A DNA stretch of 18,629 nt from Candidatus Zixiibacteriota bacterium (GTDB taxonomy: Bacteria; RBG-13-66-14; B26-G2; WVWN01). Below are positions 1 through 6,541 of this stretch, one piece after another (the stretch's first letter is position 1; each line of letters begins with the position of its first letter). The notes beneath the pieces were generated by a model. It made no database searches, had not been told where the DNA came from, and saw only the letters and a list, made by a program, of their open reading frames with translations. The DNA lies in contig JAUWLW010000049.1 in assembly GCA_030613505.1 (NCBI GenBank), positions 1 to 18,629 on the forward strand. Direction: 5' to 3'. The position numbers and the translations under genes were made by a program.

Positions 1-83
1 TCGCGCAGCGCCAGCGCCAGCTCCGAGCCGATCTGGCCCACCGAGCCGGTGACGAGGATCTTTTTGATGGGGGCTTTCGCCAT
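1..83 (-). CDS. tdh: L-threonine 3-dehydrogenase, SDR/epimerase type (N-terminus only)
   Basis: Only the first 27 codons are present; the gene runs off the left edge. The ATG at 83-81 has an AGAGGT-like ribosome site about 8 nt upstream. The peptide contains VTGSVGQIGSELALALR, a Rossmann dinucleotide-binding loop (GxxGQIG). In extended short-chain dehydrogenases the GQIGSEL form is typical of epimerase-like L-threonine 3-dehydrogenases, which oxidise threonine to 2-amino-3-oxobutyrate with NAD+. The nearby kbl gene (4048-5295) encodes the next enzyme of that pathway, which supports the call. Another NAD-dependent epimerase/dehydratase cannot be excluded from 27 residues. Confidence 0.7.
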   Translation of the reverse strand, partial: MAKAPIKKILVTGSVGQIGSELALALR

Positions 84-142
84 GGCAAACGACCTCTCTT
101 GGGGGAGTTTAAAGAGTGTTGCGTCGCGTTATTCGGGCCGCA

Positions 143-171
143 AATATACAACGCCTCGGCGCCGAAGGCAA
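143..171 (-). promoter_or_regulatory. Promoter for the threonine dehydrogenase gene
   Basis: On the minus strand TTGCCT (171-166) and TATATT (148-143) are separated by exactly 17 nt. Transcription would start near 136 and give a leader of about 50 nt before the ATG at 83. This is a match to the sigma70 consensus seen by eye. Confidence 0.6.
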
Positions 172-206
172 GGGGGAATATCGGCTCGGCCGCTTACGGC
201 GCGACG

Positions 207-233
207 AAAAACGCCCCTCCGGGGAGGGGCGTT
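207..233 (-). terminator. Intrinsic terminator of secreted paralogue A
   Basis: The GC-rich hairpin ACGCCCCTCC/GGGGAGGGGCGT is followed on the minus strand by a run of five T (211-207). It lies 24 nt past the stop of the gene at 257-904. Confidence 0.85.
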
Positions 234-256
234 TATAGGGCGAAGGTTAGGGGCTG

Positions 257-904
257 TTACCGAAAGAGGGTCTTGACGCGGCCCAGGCTCGTCGGCGCAA
301 CCGCGACCATGGTGCCTATGTGTAACCTTATGCGCTGGGCTTGGCCGTAGACCGTTCCCGTGGACGACGTATGGCTATAGGAGTAGCACCGCCTTGCAAC
401 CCCGCTGGCCCGGTAGCAGTAGACGTCCCGGCCGGTGTCGCCGTTCCAGACGACCTCCATCAACAGGTTATCTTTGTTATTGTAGTTGAATTTATTAGGT
501 GTGATGTGGGTGTCAACCCAGCCGGTCCCGCTGATAGTTTCGGTTCCGGTAAAGACTTCGACCGGCGTATTCCCCGTGTAGTTGTTGGCGAAGGTAGCCT
601 CTAGTGCGGTTTTAGTAGAGTGGCAAAGCAGGATTTTGCAGTTATTGAACGAGCCGCTCTCGCCTCTGTAATTATCGAACTCGATCATGTTGATGTAACC
701 GGCGTAGTTTATGCCGCTCTGGAACCACAGGCACTGGAACCTCATGGCGTTACCGCCGCCGCCCCTCCAGGGGGCGCGATTGCCGGCAGCCCGCGTTTCG
801 AGGATGATTGCCTTCCCGGAATCCTCCGCCGTCGCGGGTGCTATCTCGGGCCCTAACGTAGCGACTACCGCGAGCGCCGTGACTATTAATACTACTTTTT
901 TCAT
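257..904 (-). CDS. Secreted protein A of the 'SLGRVK-tail' paralogue family
   Basis: A 215-aa exported protein of unknown function. A signal peptide (about residues 1-26, Lys-Lys start, hydrophobic core, ATA|ED cleavage) leads into a beta-rich body. Blocks shared with the five paralogues here are MRFQCLW near residue 53, I-N-Y-A-G, a LCHS/T block, NNYTGxTPV, a G-T-G-W strand, FNYNNxxNLLMEVxW, and the tail APTSLGRVKTLFR ending at the stop. The body resembles jelly-roll-like secreted domains that I recall only generically. Six Cys in the mature part could form disulphides. AGGAGG lies 5-8 nt before the ATG. It is monocistronic, with its own promoter and terminator. No enzymatic motif was seen. 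Confidence 0.85.
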   Translation of the reverse strand: MKKVVLIVTALAVVATLGPEIAPATAEDSGKAIILETRAAGNRAPWRGGGGNAMRFQCLWFQSGINYAGYINMIEFDNYRGESGSFNNCKILLCHSTKTALEATFANNYTGNTPVEVFTGTETISGTGWVDTHITPNKFNYNNKDNLLMEVVWNGDTGRDVYCYRASGVARRCYSYSHTSSTGTVYGQAQRIRLHIGTMVAVAPTSLGRVKTLFR

Positions 905-949
905 ATCAGCTCCTCCTTTTCAAATGACCTCTTAGATTTTATTCGTATT

Positions 950-978
950 TTTATAACACGAAAATAATAGTTTCGCAA
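950..978 (-). promoter_or_regulatory. Promoter of secreted paralogue A
   Basis: Minus strand: TTGCGA (978-973), 17-nt spacer, TATAAA (955-950), with an extended -10 (TGT before TATAAA). The same GTGTTATAA string occurs in the promoters of paralogue B and of the lipoprotein gene at 6542-6949. Confidence 0.7.
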
Positions 979-997
979 TAAAAAAGTTTACCGAAAA

Positions 998-1020
998 AAC
1001 ATTACCTAAATAGTAATGTT
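998..1020. promoter_or_regulatory. Inverted repeat upstream of the paralogue A promoter (operator-like)
   Basis: AACATTAC (998-1005) and GTAATGTT (1013-1020) form a perfect 8-bp inverted repeat with a 7-bp spacer. It ends about 20 bp upstream of the -35 element of gene A. It is AT-rich and lacks a T tract on the minus strand, so a regulator site fits better than a terminator. The rest of 1021-1078 holds nothing I recognise. Confidence 0.35.
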
Positions 1021-1078
1021 AATTTCGGGATACCGTTTCTGCCGGGTCTTGCTCGGCAACTAGCTTTTTCTAATAAGT

Positions 1079-1105
1079 AAAACGCCCCTCACGCGAGGGG
1101 CGTTT
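1079..1105 (-). terminator. Intrinsic terminator of secreted paralogue B
   Basis: The stem ACGCCCCTC/GAGGGGCGT has a short loop and is followed on the minus strand by four T (1082-1079). It lies 23 nt past the stop of the gene at 1128-1763 and is nearly the same as the terminators of A and F. Confidence 0.85.
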
Positions 1106-1127
1106 GTAGGTCGAAGTTGGGCGGTCC

Positions 1128-1763
1128 TTACCTGAAGAGGGTCTTGACGCGGCCCAGGCTCGTGGGCTCGAGGCCTATCATCGTCGCGATGGTCAACCGG
1201 ATGCGCTGGCCGTTGTTATACACCGTCCCCTGCGAGGCGTTGTGGTTGAACGCGTAGCAGCGGCTGTACGACTGGTTCGAGCGCCAGCAGCGGACGTCGT
1301 GGCCGTCGTCGGTGTCCCACCGGATCTCCATCAGCAAGTTGTTGCGGTTGTTGTAGTTGAATCGATTAGCGGTGATGCGGAGGTCGAACCACCCGGTCCC
1401 GCTGACCGCTACGCTCCGCATATTGAGGACCTGTACCGGCGTGAAACCGGTGTAGTTGTTCGCGAAGGTGCTCTCTAGCGCGGTCTTCCGGGTATGACAC
1501 AGCCAGGCGCGGACGCTGTTGAACCTGCCGCCGTCGGCGTACACTTTATCGAACTCCACGCGGTTGACGTTGCCGGCGTAGTTGATGTTTTGTTGGAACC
1601 ACAGGCATTGGAACCGCATGGAATTGCCGGACGCCCCGCGCCACGGCGCGACGGGGCGGGCCGCGCGGGCCCCGACGACGACCACTTTGCCGGAGGCGTG
1701 TGCGGCGGGCGCCAGCGCCGAGGCCGCGACCAGCGCGGCCGTTACCATTATGACCTTTTTCAT
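1128..1763 (-). CDS. Secreted protein B of the 'SLGRVK-tail' paralogue family
   Basis: A 211-aa exported protein, the closest relative of A in the window. The signal peptide is about residues 1-23 (PAAHA|SG cleavage). It shares MRFQCLWFQ, INYAG, an LCHT block, FANNYTGxTPV, SGTGWF, FNYNNxxNLLMEI and the tail EPTSLGRVKTLFR at the very C-terminus. The DNA encoding the tail is nearly identical to A. AGGAGAGG lies about 7 nt before the ATG. It is GC-richer than A, especially in the signal peptide, so the pair has diverged beyond a fresh duplication. Function unknown; a surface or matrix structural role is only a guess. Confidence 0.85.
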   Translation of the reverse strand: MKKVIMVTAALVAASALAPAAHASGKVVVVGARAARPVAPWRGASGNSMRFQCLWFQQNINYAGNVNRVEFDKVYADGGRFNSVRAWLCHTRKTALESTFANNYTGFTPVQVLNMRSVAVSGTGWFDLRITANRFNYNNRNNLLMEIRWDTDDGHDVRCWRSNQSYSRCYAFNHNASQGTVYNNGQRIRLTIATMIGLEPTSLGRVKTLFR

Positions 1764-1812
1764 AACAATACCTCTCCTTTTTTAATCAACGCGGCCTCTA
1801 CTTCCCGTAAAC

Positions 1813-1841
1813 TTTATAACACCGCCATCCCGAGTTTGCAA
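1813..1841 (-). promoter_or_regulatory. Promoter of secreted paralogue B
   Basis: Minus strand: TTGCAA (1841-1836), 17-nt spacer, TATAAA (1818-1813), with the GTGTTATAAA extended -10 shared with paralogue A. The leader to the ATG at 1763 would be about 45 nt. Confidence 0.7.
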
Positions 1842-1910
1842 TAAAAATTTAACGCGAAGTCTCGTCGGGCCGAGGGTTCCGCCGTCGGCGCGCCTTCGGT
1901 AAAATCGCCC

Positions 1911-1939
1911 TTGACCTCGCGGCGCAGGCGTTGTAAAAT
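1911..1939 (+). promoter_or_regulatory. Promoter of the ligase-ACP-kbl operon
   Basis: TTGACC (1911-1916), 17-nt spacer, TAAAAT (1934-1939). This gives a leader of roughly 75 nt before the ATG at 2021. It diverges from the paralogue B promoter about 70 bp away. Confidence 0.65.
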
Positions 1940-2020
1940 ACGCGCCCGGCCGAGACGTCCCGCGAACGGCATCGCCGTATTTCTGAAAATACCCCCCAGC
2001 TCAAGGAGAACGCGACGGCT

Positions 2021-3721
2021 ATGAGCAACATCGGCTCTTACGACGAACGACGCAAGGATTTCGACTGGGGCCAGGCCCGCGAGGAGCTGGCCTACGACGA
2101 CGCGCCCACCAAGAACATCGCCTACTTTCTCGCCGAGCGCAACTGCGAGCGCGGCCTGGGCGACAAGGTCGCCCTCATCTGGGAGAACGCCGCCGGCGAC
2201 GCCACGGAGAGGTTTACCTTCGACGAGCTGAGGCGATACAGCAACGCCTACGCCAAGCTCCTGCGCGGCCTCGGCGTCGAGCCCGGCGAGCGCGTGTGCA
2301 TCTTCATGGACAAGATTCCGGACCTGTACTTCTCGTTCGTGGGGATACTCAAGGCCGGCGCCATAGCCCAGCCGTTGTTCTCGGCCTTCCGCGAGGATTC
2401 GCTCTTCACCCGTCTGGAGAACGCCGAGACCACGGCGGTCCTCACGACGAAGAGGCTCGCCGGCCGCGTCCGCCACATCCGCGATAAGCTCCCCGCGCTC
2501 AAGCACCTCATAATCGTCGACGCCGGCGACGCCGAGCCGCGCGAGGGCGAGACCCACTTCGACGTCCACGCCGTCGGGCCGGTGGAGGAGTTCGACATCT
2601 ACCCCGCCGACGAGGAGACGCCGTCGGTCTTGCACTACACCTCCGGGACCACCGGCGCCCCCAAGGGCGCGCTCCACGTCCACGGCTCGTTGGTCGCGCA
2701 ATATATCACCGCCAAGTGGGTCCTCGACATCCGCGACGACGACGTCTACTGGTGCACCGCCGACCCGGGGTGGGTTACCGGGACGTCGTACGGCATAATC
2801 GGGCCGTGGGCGCTGGGCGCGACGCAGCTCGTCCTCGAGCTCGGCTTCATGCCCGAGCGGTGGTACGCCGCCATCGAGAAGTACAAGGTAACGGTGTGGT
2901 ACTCCGCCCCCACCGCCATACGGCTCCTTATGAAGGAGGGCGCCGATATAGTCGGACGCCACGACCTCAGCTCGCTGCGCCACCTGGTCAGCGTGGGCGA
3001 GCCGCTCAACCCGGAGGCCGTCATCTGGTCGGAGGAGGTCTACGGCCTCCCGTTCCACGACAGCTTCTGGCAGACCGAGACCGGCTCCATCGTCATCTCC
3101 AACTACCCGGGGATGCGGATTAAGCCCGGCTCGATGGGGAAACCGTTCCCGGGGATGGAGGCCGCGGTGCTGAACCCCAAGGACTTCCAGCCGGTGAAGG
3201 CCGGGACCGCGGGCCTCCTCGCGCTACGCCCCGGGTGGCCGGCGATGTTCCGCCAGTATTGGAGGAACGAGGAGACGTACAATAGCAAGTTCGTCGACGG
3301 TTGGTACATCTGCGGCGACCGCGCCACCGTGGACGAGGACGGCTACTACTGGTTCGTGGGGCGCGACGACGACGTCATCAACACGGGGGGCCACCTCGTG
3401 GGGCCGTTCGAGATCGAGTCCGCGCTGCTCGAGCACCCGGCGGTGGCGGAGTCGGCCGCGGTGGGGAAGCCGGACCCGGTGAACCTGGAGGTCGTCAAGG
3501 CCTTCGTCGCGCTCAAGCCCGGCTACGAGCCGAGCGACAAGACCAAGCTGGACATCATCAATTTCGTGCGCAAGAAGCTGTCGCCCATCGCCATGCCCCA
3601 GGAAATCGAGTTCATGGACGGCATGCCCAAGACCCGCAGCGGCAAGATTATGCGGCGGCTGCTGAAGGCCCGCGAGACGGGCGAGGAGATAGGCGATACG
3701 TCGACGCTGGAAGACGATTAG
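2021..3721 (+). CDS. AMP-forming acyl-CoA synthetase, acetyl-CoA synthetase type
   Basis: A 566-aa adenylate-forming enzyme that activates a carboxylate with ATP and transfers it to CoA (or to a carrier). The adenylation motif YTSGTTGAPKG is at residues 206-216, and WQTETG follows with Trp350 in the position that restricts the pocket to acetate or propionate in Acs enzymes. The hinge/CoA region includes DDDVINTGGHLVGPFEIE. The C-terminal catalytic Lys is Lys542 in TRSGKIMRR, the usual site of acetylation control. Length matches the short AcsA class (~570) rather than the ~650-aa E. coli form. AAGGAG lies 12 nt before the ATG. It is first in an operon, with the ACP 29 nt downstream. A ligase charging that ACP is an alternative role. 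Confidence 0.88.
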   Translation: MSNIGSYDERRKDFDWGQAREELAYDDAPTKNIAYFLAERNCERGLGDKVALIWENAAGDATERFTFDELRRYSNAYAKLLRGLGVEPGERVCIFMDKIPDLYFSFVGILKAGAIAQPLFSAFREDSLFTRLENAETTAVLTTKRLAGRVRHIRDKLPALKHLIIVDAGDAEPREGETHFDVHAVGPVEEFDIYPADEETPSVLHYTSGTTGAPKGALHVHGSLVAQYITAKWVLDIRDDDVYWCTADPGWVTGTSYGIIGPWALGATQLVLELGFMPERWYAAIEKYKVTVWYSAPTAIRLLMKEGADIVGRHDLSSLRHLVSVGEPLNPEAVIWSEEVYGLPFHDSFWQTETGSIVISNYPGMRIKPGSMGKPFPGMEAAVLNPKDFQPVKAGTAGLLALRPGWPAMFRQYWRNEETYNSKFVDGWYICGDRATVDEDGYYWFVGRDDDVINTGGHLVGPFEIESALLEHPAVAESAAVGKPDPVNLEVVKAFVALKPGYEPSDKTKLDIINFVRKKLSPIAMPQEIEFMDGMPKTRSGKIMRRLLKARETGEEIGDTSTLEDD

Positions 3722-3750
3722 TTAATAATTCATAACTAAAGGAGCAGCGT

Positions 3751-4005
3751 ATGGCCGACGAGATCAAGGACAAGATCCGCGAATACGTCGTCGACGAGTA
3801 CGTCGAGGAAGGGGAAGAAATAGAGGTCAAGGACGATACCCCCCTCATCACGGGCGGCCTGGTGGACTCGTTCTCGATGGTTTCGCTCAAGCTCTTCCTC
3901 GAGACCGAGTACAATATTAAGATCCCGGACGAGAGGGCGACGGCCGAGGCTTTCGACACCTTGAACGCCATAGCCGCGCTGGTCCGCGAGTACAAGGACG
4001 CGTAA
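3751..4005 (+). CDS. Free-standing acyl carrier protein (phosphopantetheine-binding)
   Basis: An 84-aa acidic protein with the phosphopantetheine attachment motif LVDSFSMVSL, where Ser40 is the expected prosthetic site. Helical segments on both sides and the IKIPDERAT-x-E-x-F block are typical of the carrier fold. The DSF (not DSL) motif is more like dedicated carriers paired with adenylating enzymes than like the fatty-acid AcpP. AAAGGAG precedes the ATG by 6 nt. It sits between an AMP-forming ligase and an alpha-oxoamine synthase, 42 nt before kbl, so those two enzymes are its likely partners. What it carries cannot be read from the sequence. Confidence 0.9.
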   Translation: MADEIKDKIREYVVDEYVEEGEEIEVKDDTPLITGGLVDSFSMVSLKLFLETEYNIKIPDERATAEAFDTLNAIAALVREYKDA

Positions 4006-4047
4006 AGAATCGGCGCCGCCGCGAATTTTTTAGCTTAGGAGGATGCG

Positions 4048-5295
4048 ATGGCTTACGGAACCGCCGCCCGCGAGTTCTACCAGAACGAGCTGGTCGGGAT
4101 TCGCAACGACGGCCTCTTCAAGGAAGAACGCTACATCATAACTCCCCAGGGAGCGGACATCGAGGTGGAGTTCCCCGAGGGCGCCCCGGTCAAGAAGGTC
4201 GTCAACATGTGCGCCAACAACTACCTCGGCCTCTCCAGTCACCCGGACGTGGTGGCCGCCGCCCACGACGGCCTGAACGCCAAGGGCTACGGCATGTCGT
4301 CGGTGCGCTTCATCTGCGGCACCCAGGACACCCACCGCGAGCTCGAGCGCAAGTTGTCGGATTTCCTCGGCACCGAGGACACGCTGCTGTTCGCGTCCTG
4401 CATGGACGCCAACGCCGCGCTGTTCGAGGTCACGCTGACGCCGGAGGACGTCGTCATCGCCGACCGGCTGGTCCACGCCTCCGTCATCGACGGCATCAAG
4501 CTGTGCGACGCCCAGTACGACTCCTACAAGCACATGGACATGAAGCACCTGGAGAAGAAGCTGGAGCAGTTCGCCGACAAGCGCCTCCGCATGGTCGCCA
4601 CCGACGGCGTCTTCTCCATGGACGGCGACGTCGCGCCGCTGGGCGAGATATGCGACCTGGCCGACAAGTACGACGCCATGGTGATGGTGGACGACTCGCA
4701 CTCCTCGGGCTTTATGGGCAAGACCGGCCGCGGCACCCACGAGCACTGCGGCGTGGTGGGCCGCGTAGACGTCATCACCACCACCATGGGCAAGGCGCTG
4801 GGCGGCGCCTCCGGCGGCTGTATCTCGGGGCCCAAGGAGCTCGTCGAGCTCTGCCGCCAGCGCGCCCGGCCCTACCTCTTCTCCAATACCCTCGCGCCGG
4901 TGGTCGTCTCCGCCTCGCTCAAGGTGATGGACATCATCTCGGCGACCACCGAACGCCGCGATAAGCTGGAGGAGAACACGCTCTACTTCCGCGAGCAGAT
5001 AACCGCCGCCGGCTTCGACATCCGCCCCGGCGTACATCCCATCGTCCCCATCATGCTCTACAACGCCAAGCTGGCCCAGGACGTCGCCCGCGAACTCTAC
5101 GAGGAGGGCATCTACGTCGTCGGCTTCTTCTTCCCGGTCGTCCCCAAGGGCCAGGCCCGCATCCGCGTCCAGCTCTCCGCCGCCCACGAGAGGGAACACA
5201 TCGACGCCGCCATCGCCGCCTTCAAGAAGATCGGCGAGAAGTACGGCATCCTGGGCCTCGGTAAGAAGGAGATTATAGACAAGTACGGGATGTAG
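4048..5295 (+). CDS. kbl: Glycine C-acetyltransferase (2-amino-3-ketobutyrate CoA ligase)
   Basis: A 415-aa PLP-dependent alpha-oxoamine synthase. It cleaves 2-amino-3-oxobutyrate with CoA to glycine and acetyl-CoA, the second step of threonine breakdown after Tdh. From memory it closely follows E. coli Kbl throughout: CANNYLGL, SVRFICGTQDTH, FASCMDAN, VHASVIDG, ATDGVFSMDG, DDSHSSGF, the Schiff-base Lys249 in TTTMGKALGG, RPYLFSNTLAP and ARIRVQLSAAH. The C-terminus carries an extra ~15 residues (GLGKKEIIDKYGM) compared with E. coli. AGGAGG is 5 nt before the ATG. It is last in the operon with ligase and ACP and is followed by a terminator. A degraded copy of its 3' end occurs at 6372-6461. Confidence 0.95.
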   Translation: MAYGTAAREFYQNELVGIRNDGLFKEERYIITPQGADIEVEFPEGAPVKKVVNMCANNYLGLSSHPDVVAAAHDGLNAKGYGMSSVRFICGTQDTHRELERKLSDFLGTEDTLLFASCMDANAALFEVTLTPEDVVIADRLVHASVIDGIKLCDAQYDSYKHMDMKHLEKKLEQFADKRLRMVATDGVFSMDGDVAPLGEICDLADKYDAMVMVDDSHSSGFMGKTGRGTHEHCGVVGRVDVITTTMGKALGGASGGCISGPKELVELCRQRARPYLFSNTLAPVVVSASLKVMDIISATTERRDKLEENTLYFREQITAAGFDIRPGVHPIVPIMLYNAKLAQDVARELYEEGIYVVGFFFPVVPKGQARIRVQLSAAHEREHIDAAIAAFKKIGEKYGILGLGKKEIIDKYGM

Positions 5296-5316
5296 GGTAA
5301 AACCCCTTACGAAACG

Positions 5317-5345
5317 AAAGGCGGCCCCGCGAGGCCGCCTTTTTA
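5317..5345 (+). terminator. Intrinsic terminator of the ligase-ACP-kbl operon
   Basis: The perfect stem AGGCGGCC/GGCCGCCT with a short loop is followed by TTTTT. It lies 22 nt past the kbl stop. Confidence 0.9.
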
Positions 5346-5409
5346 AGTCGTCTCCGGTTTATTCGGCGAGAAAAGAAACCGCGCCGGCTCGAGCGCCGCC
5401 GGCTGCCCC

Positions 5410-5452
5410 TATAATAAAAAGCTTGACAATACGCTTCCGTTAATACTACTTT
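5410..5452 (+). promoter_or_regulatory. Probable promoter region of secreted paralogue C
   Basis: There is a perfect TATAAT at 5410-5415 without a convincing -35. There is also a perfect TTGACA at 5423-5428 with only TACTTT at 18 nt (5447-5452) as a -10. Either could serve, and I cannot decide between them. The other ~150 bases between the kbl terminator and gene C hold nothing else I recognise. Confidence 0.4.
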
Positions 5453-5525
5453 ACGACGTATCTGTGCTCGCAAGAGGTTGGGGAACGAAGTTAATAAGCC
5501 TTTTAACCACAAGGAGGCGTGAATG

Positions 5526-6167
5526 ATGAAACGGTGGGGAATGCTTATCTTAATCGTCGCGCTGACGCTGGGCGTCGCGGCCTCGGCGTTGGCGAGCGGC
5601 AGGCGGATAAACTGCTATTCGCCGCAGTCGAACCACCTCTGTCCGTTCTGGGGTGCCTCTTACAGCGGCATGCGGTTCCAGACCAACATCGAGCAGTCCC
5701 GCATACGATACGCCGGTTCCATCAACGAGGTGGAATACTACAATTTCAACGGCGCCTTGGGCCGGTACAATAACTACCGCGTCTACCTGTGCCACACCAC
5801 CAGGACGAACCTCTCCACGATTTTCGGCGTCAACTACTACGCGGCGCCGGTGCTGGTCGCTTCCCGCAGCGCCTTCACCATCCCGGGCGCTCGCGGTTGG
5901 TTCGGCCTCAAGATGACGCGTAAATACGCGTACGACAACGTACGGCACCTGCTCATCGAGATCCGCTGGGAGGGCGACAACGCCGTGAGCGTACCCATTT
6001 ACATCAACAACCCGTTGTCGGGCAACCGCCGCGTTTGGGCCGTCAACGACCCGAACGCCCCCAGCGGCCGCGGCGACGGCCACCCCTACTACACCCGCCT
6101 GAACTTCGTCTACTATACCGCCGTGGAACCGACGAGCTTGGGCCGCGTCAAGGCCATGTACGAATAG
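5526..6167 (+). CDS. Secreted protein C of the 'SLGRVK-tail' paralogue family
   Basis: A 213-aa exported protein. The signal peptide is about residues 1-23 (ASALA|SG). Family blocks are visible: G-A-S-Y-S-G-M-R-F-Q, IRYAGSINEVEYYNFNG, YLCHTTRTNL, FGVNYYAAPVLV, GWFGLKM, YDNVRHLLIEIRWEGDN, and the tail EPTSLGRVKAMYE. The tail ends in Tyr-Glu, as in D, not Phe-Arg. Two ATG codons abut (5523, 5526); I chose the second because the paralogues begin M-K-[KR] and it lies 8 nt from AAGGAGG, though the first is possible. Gene and terminator resemble D over the whole unit, including the bases between stop and hairpin, so C and D share a duplication. Function unknown. Confidence 0.85.
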   Translation: MKRWGMLILIVALTLGVAASALASGRRINCYSPQSNHLCPFWGASYSGMRFQTNIEQSRIRYAGSINEVEYYNFNGALGRYNNYRVYLCHTTRTNLSTIFGVNYYAAPVLVASRSAFTIPGARGWFGLKMTRKYAYDNVRHLLIEIRWEGDNAVSVPIYINNPLSGNRRVWAVNDPNAPSGRGDGHPYYTRLNFVYYTAVEPTSLGRVKAMYE

Positions 6168-6187
6168 TTTAACTTGACCCTCTCGAA

Positions 6188-6214
6188 AACCCCGCCCCCC
6201 GGCGGGGTTTTTTC
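6188..6214 (+). terminator. Intrinsic terminator of secreted paralogue C
   Basis: The stem ACCCCGCC/GGCGGGGT is followed by T6. It is very similar to the terminator after paralogue D at 8109-8135. Confidence 0.9.
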
Positions 6215-6289
6215 ATTTTGCCTTAAATTAGCAGTAATAAAAATCCGCTTCTAGCGCGAGAGGGGCGTTTCGCGTCTCCGTATAGGCCG

Positions 6290-6325
6290 TTACTTGAAGA
6301 CCGGTTTTACGCGGCCCGGGCCGGT
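6290..6325 (-). pseudogene. Decayed 3' stub of an SLGRVK-tail paralogue
   Basis: The minus strand reads TGPGRVKPVFK-stop, matching PTSLGRVKSIFK-stop of paralogue E. The bases after the stop (…GGGGCGTTTCG on the plus strand) also align with the region between the stop and the terminator of E. No matching body lies upstream. Confidence 0.65.
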
Positions 6326-6350
6326 TTCCCCGGACCGTAGTCAGCGCCGC

Positions 6351-6381
6351 AGCCGCCACGCGGGGAAGCCCTCGGCCGTCG
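6351..6381 (-). pseudogene. Fragment of the 3' end of the GT-C glycosyltransferase gene
   Basis: 28 of 31 bases match the end of the gene at 9826-11295 (aligned from 9830). On the minus strand it would read T-A-E-G-F-P-A-W-R-L, against M-A-E-G-F-A-V-W-R-L in the intact protein. The intact gene's stop codon is not conserved here. Confidence 0.6.
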
Positions 6382-6461
6382 CGGCCTTCGCCGAGGCATA
6401 CGAAAAGTACGACATCCTCGCCAAGTCTATGTACGACATTGCCGAGAAATACGGCCTTTAA
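6372..6461 (+). pseudogene. Decayed 3' stub of a kbl-like gene
   Basis: The frame ending at the TAA at 6459-6461 aligns without gaps to the last 29 residues of Kbl. It reads A-A-F-x4-E-K-Y-x-I-L-x6-I-x2-K-Y-G-[LM]-stop, with about 13 of 29 identical and further conservative changes. It includes the C-terminal extension that E. coli Kbl lacks. A GC-rich terminator follows, as after kbl. There is no start codon or body, so it is a remnant and not a gene. Confidence 0.6.
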
Positions 6462-6479
6462 CCGCAGATGATTATTTCG

Positions 6480-6505
6480 GAGGGCGGCCGCAAGGCCGCC
6501 CTTTT
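6480..6505 (+). terminator. Terminator after the kbl-like stub
   Basis: The stem AGGGCGGCC/GGCCGCCCT with loop GCAA is followed by TTTT. It resembles the terminator after intact kbl (5317-5345). No intact plus-strand gene now precedes it. Confidence 0.75.
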
Positions 6506-6541
6506 CCAGTTTTAAACGGTTAAAAGGTAATTTAATTTACC

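Larger units (their letters stand above)
6168..6541. other. Gene-free stretch made of decayed 3' ends
   Basis: This 374-bp interval has no intact gene. Reading left to right it holds the terminator of C, half of a family-type terminator (about 6254-6270), a decayed family tail (minus), a decayed glycosyltransferase tail (minus), a decayed kbl tail (plus) and a working-looking terminator. The pieces are listed separately. Confidence 0.6.

Noticed and set aside
1814-3058. A 414-codon minus-strand frame over the acyl-CoA synthetase
   Set aside because: Antisense shadow of a gene with intact family motifs; the same holds for the 389-codon frame at 4030-5199 opposite kbl.
2021-5295. Sphingolipid-type operon (serine palmitoyltransferase, ACP, acyl-ACP ligase)
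   Set aside because: The gene order resembles such sets, but the oxoamine synthase follows E. coli Kbl motif by motif and the ligase has the acetate-type Trp pocket; threonine/glycine metabolism fits better.
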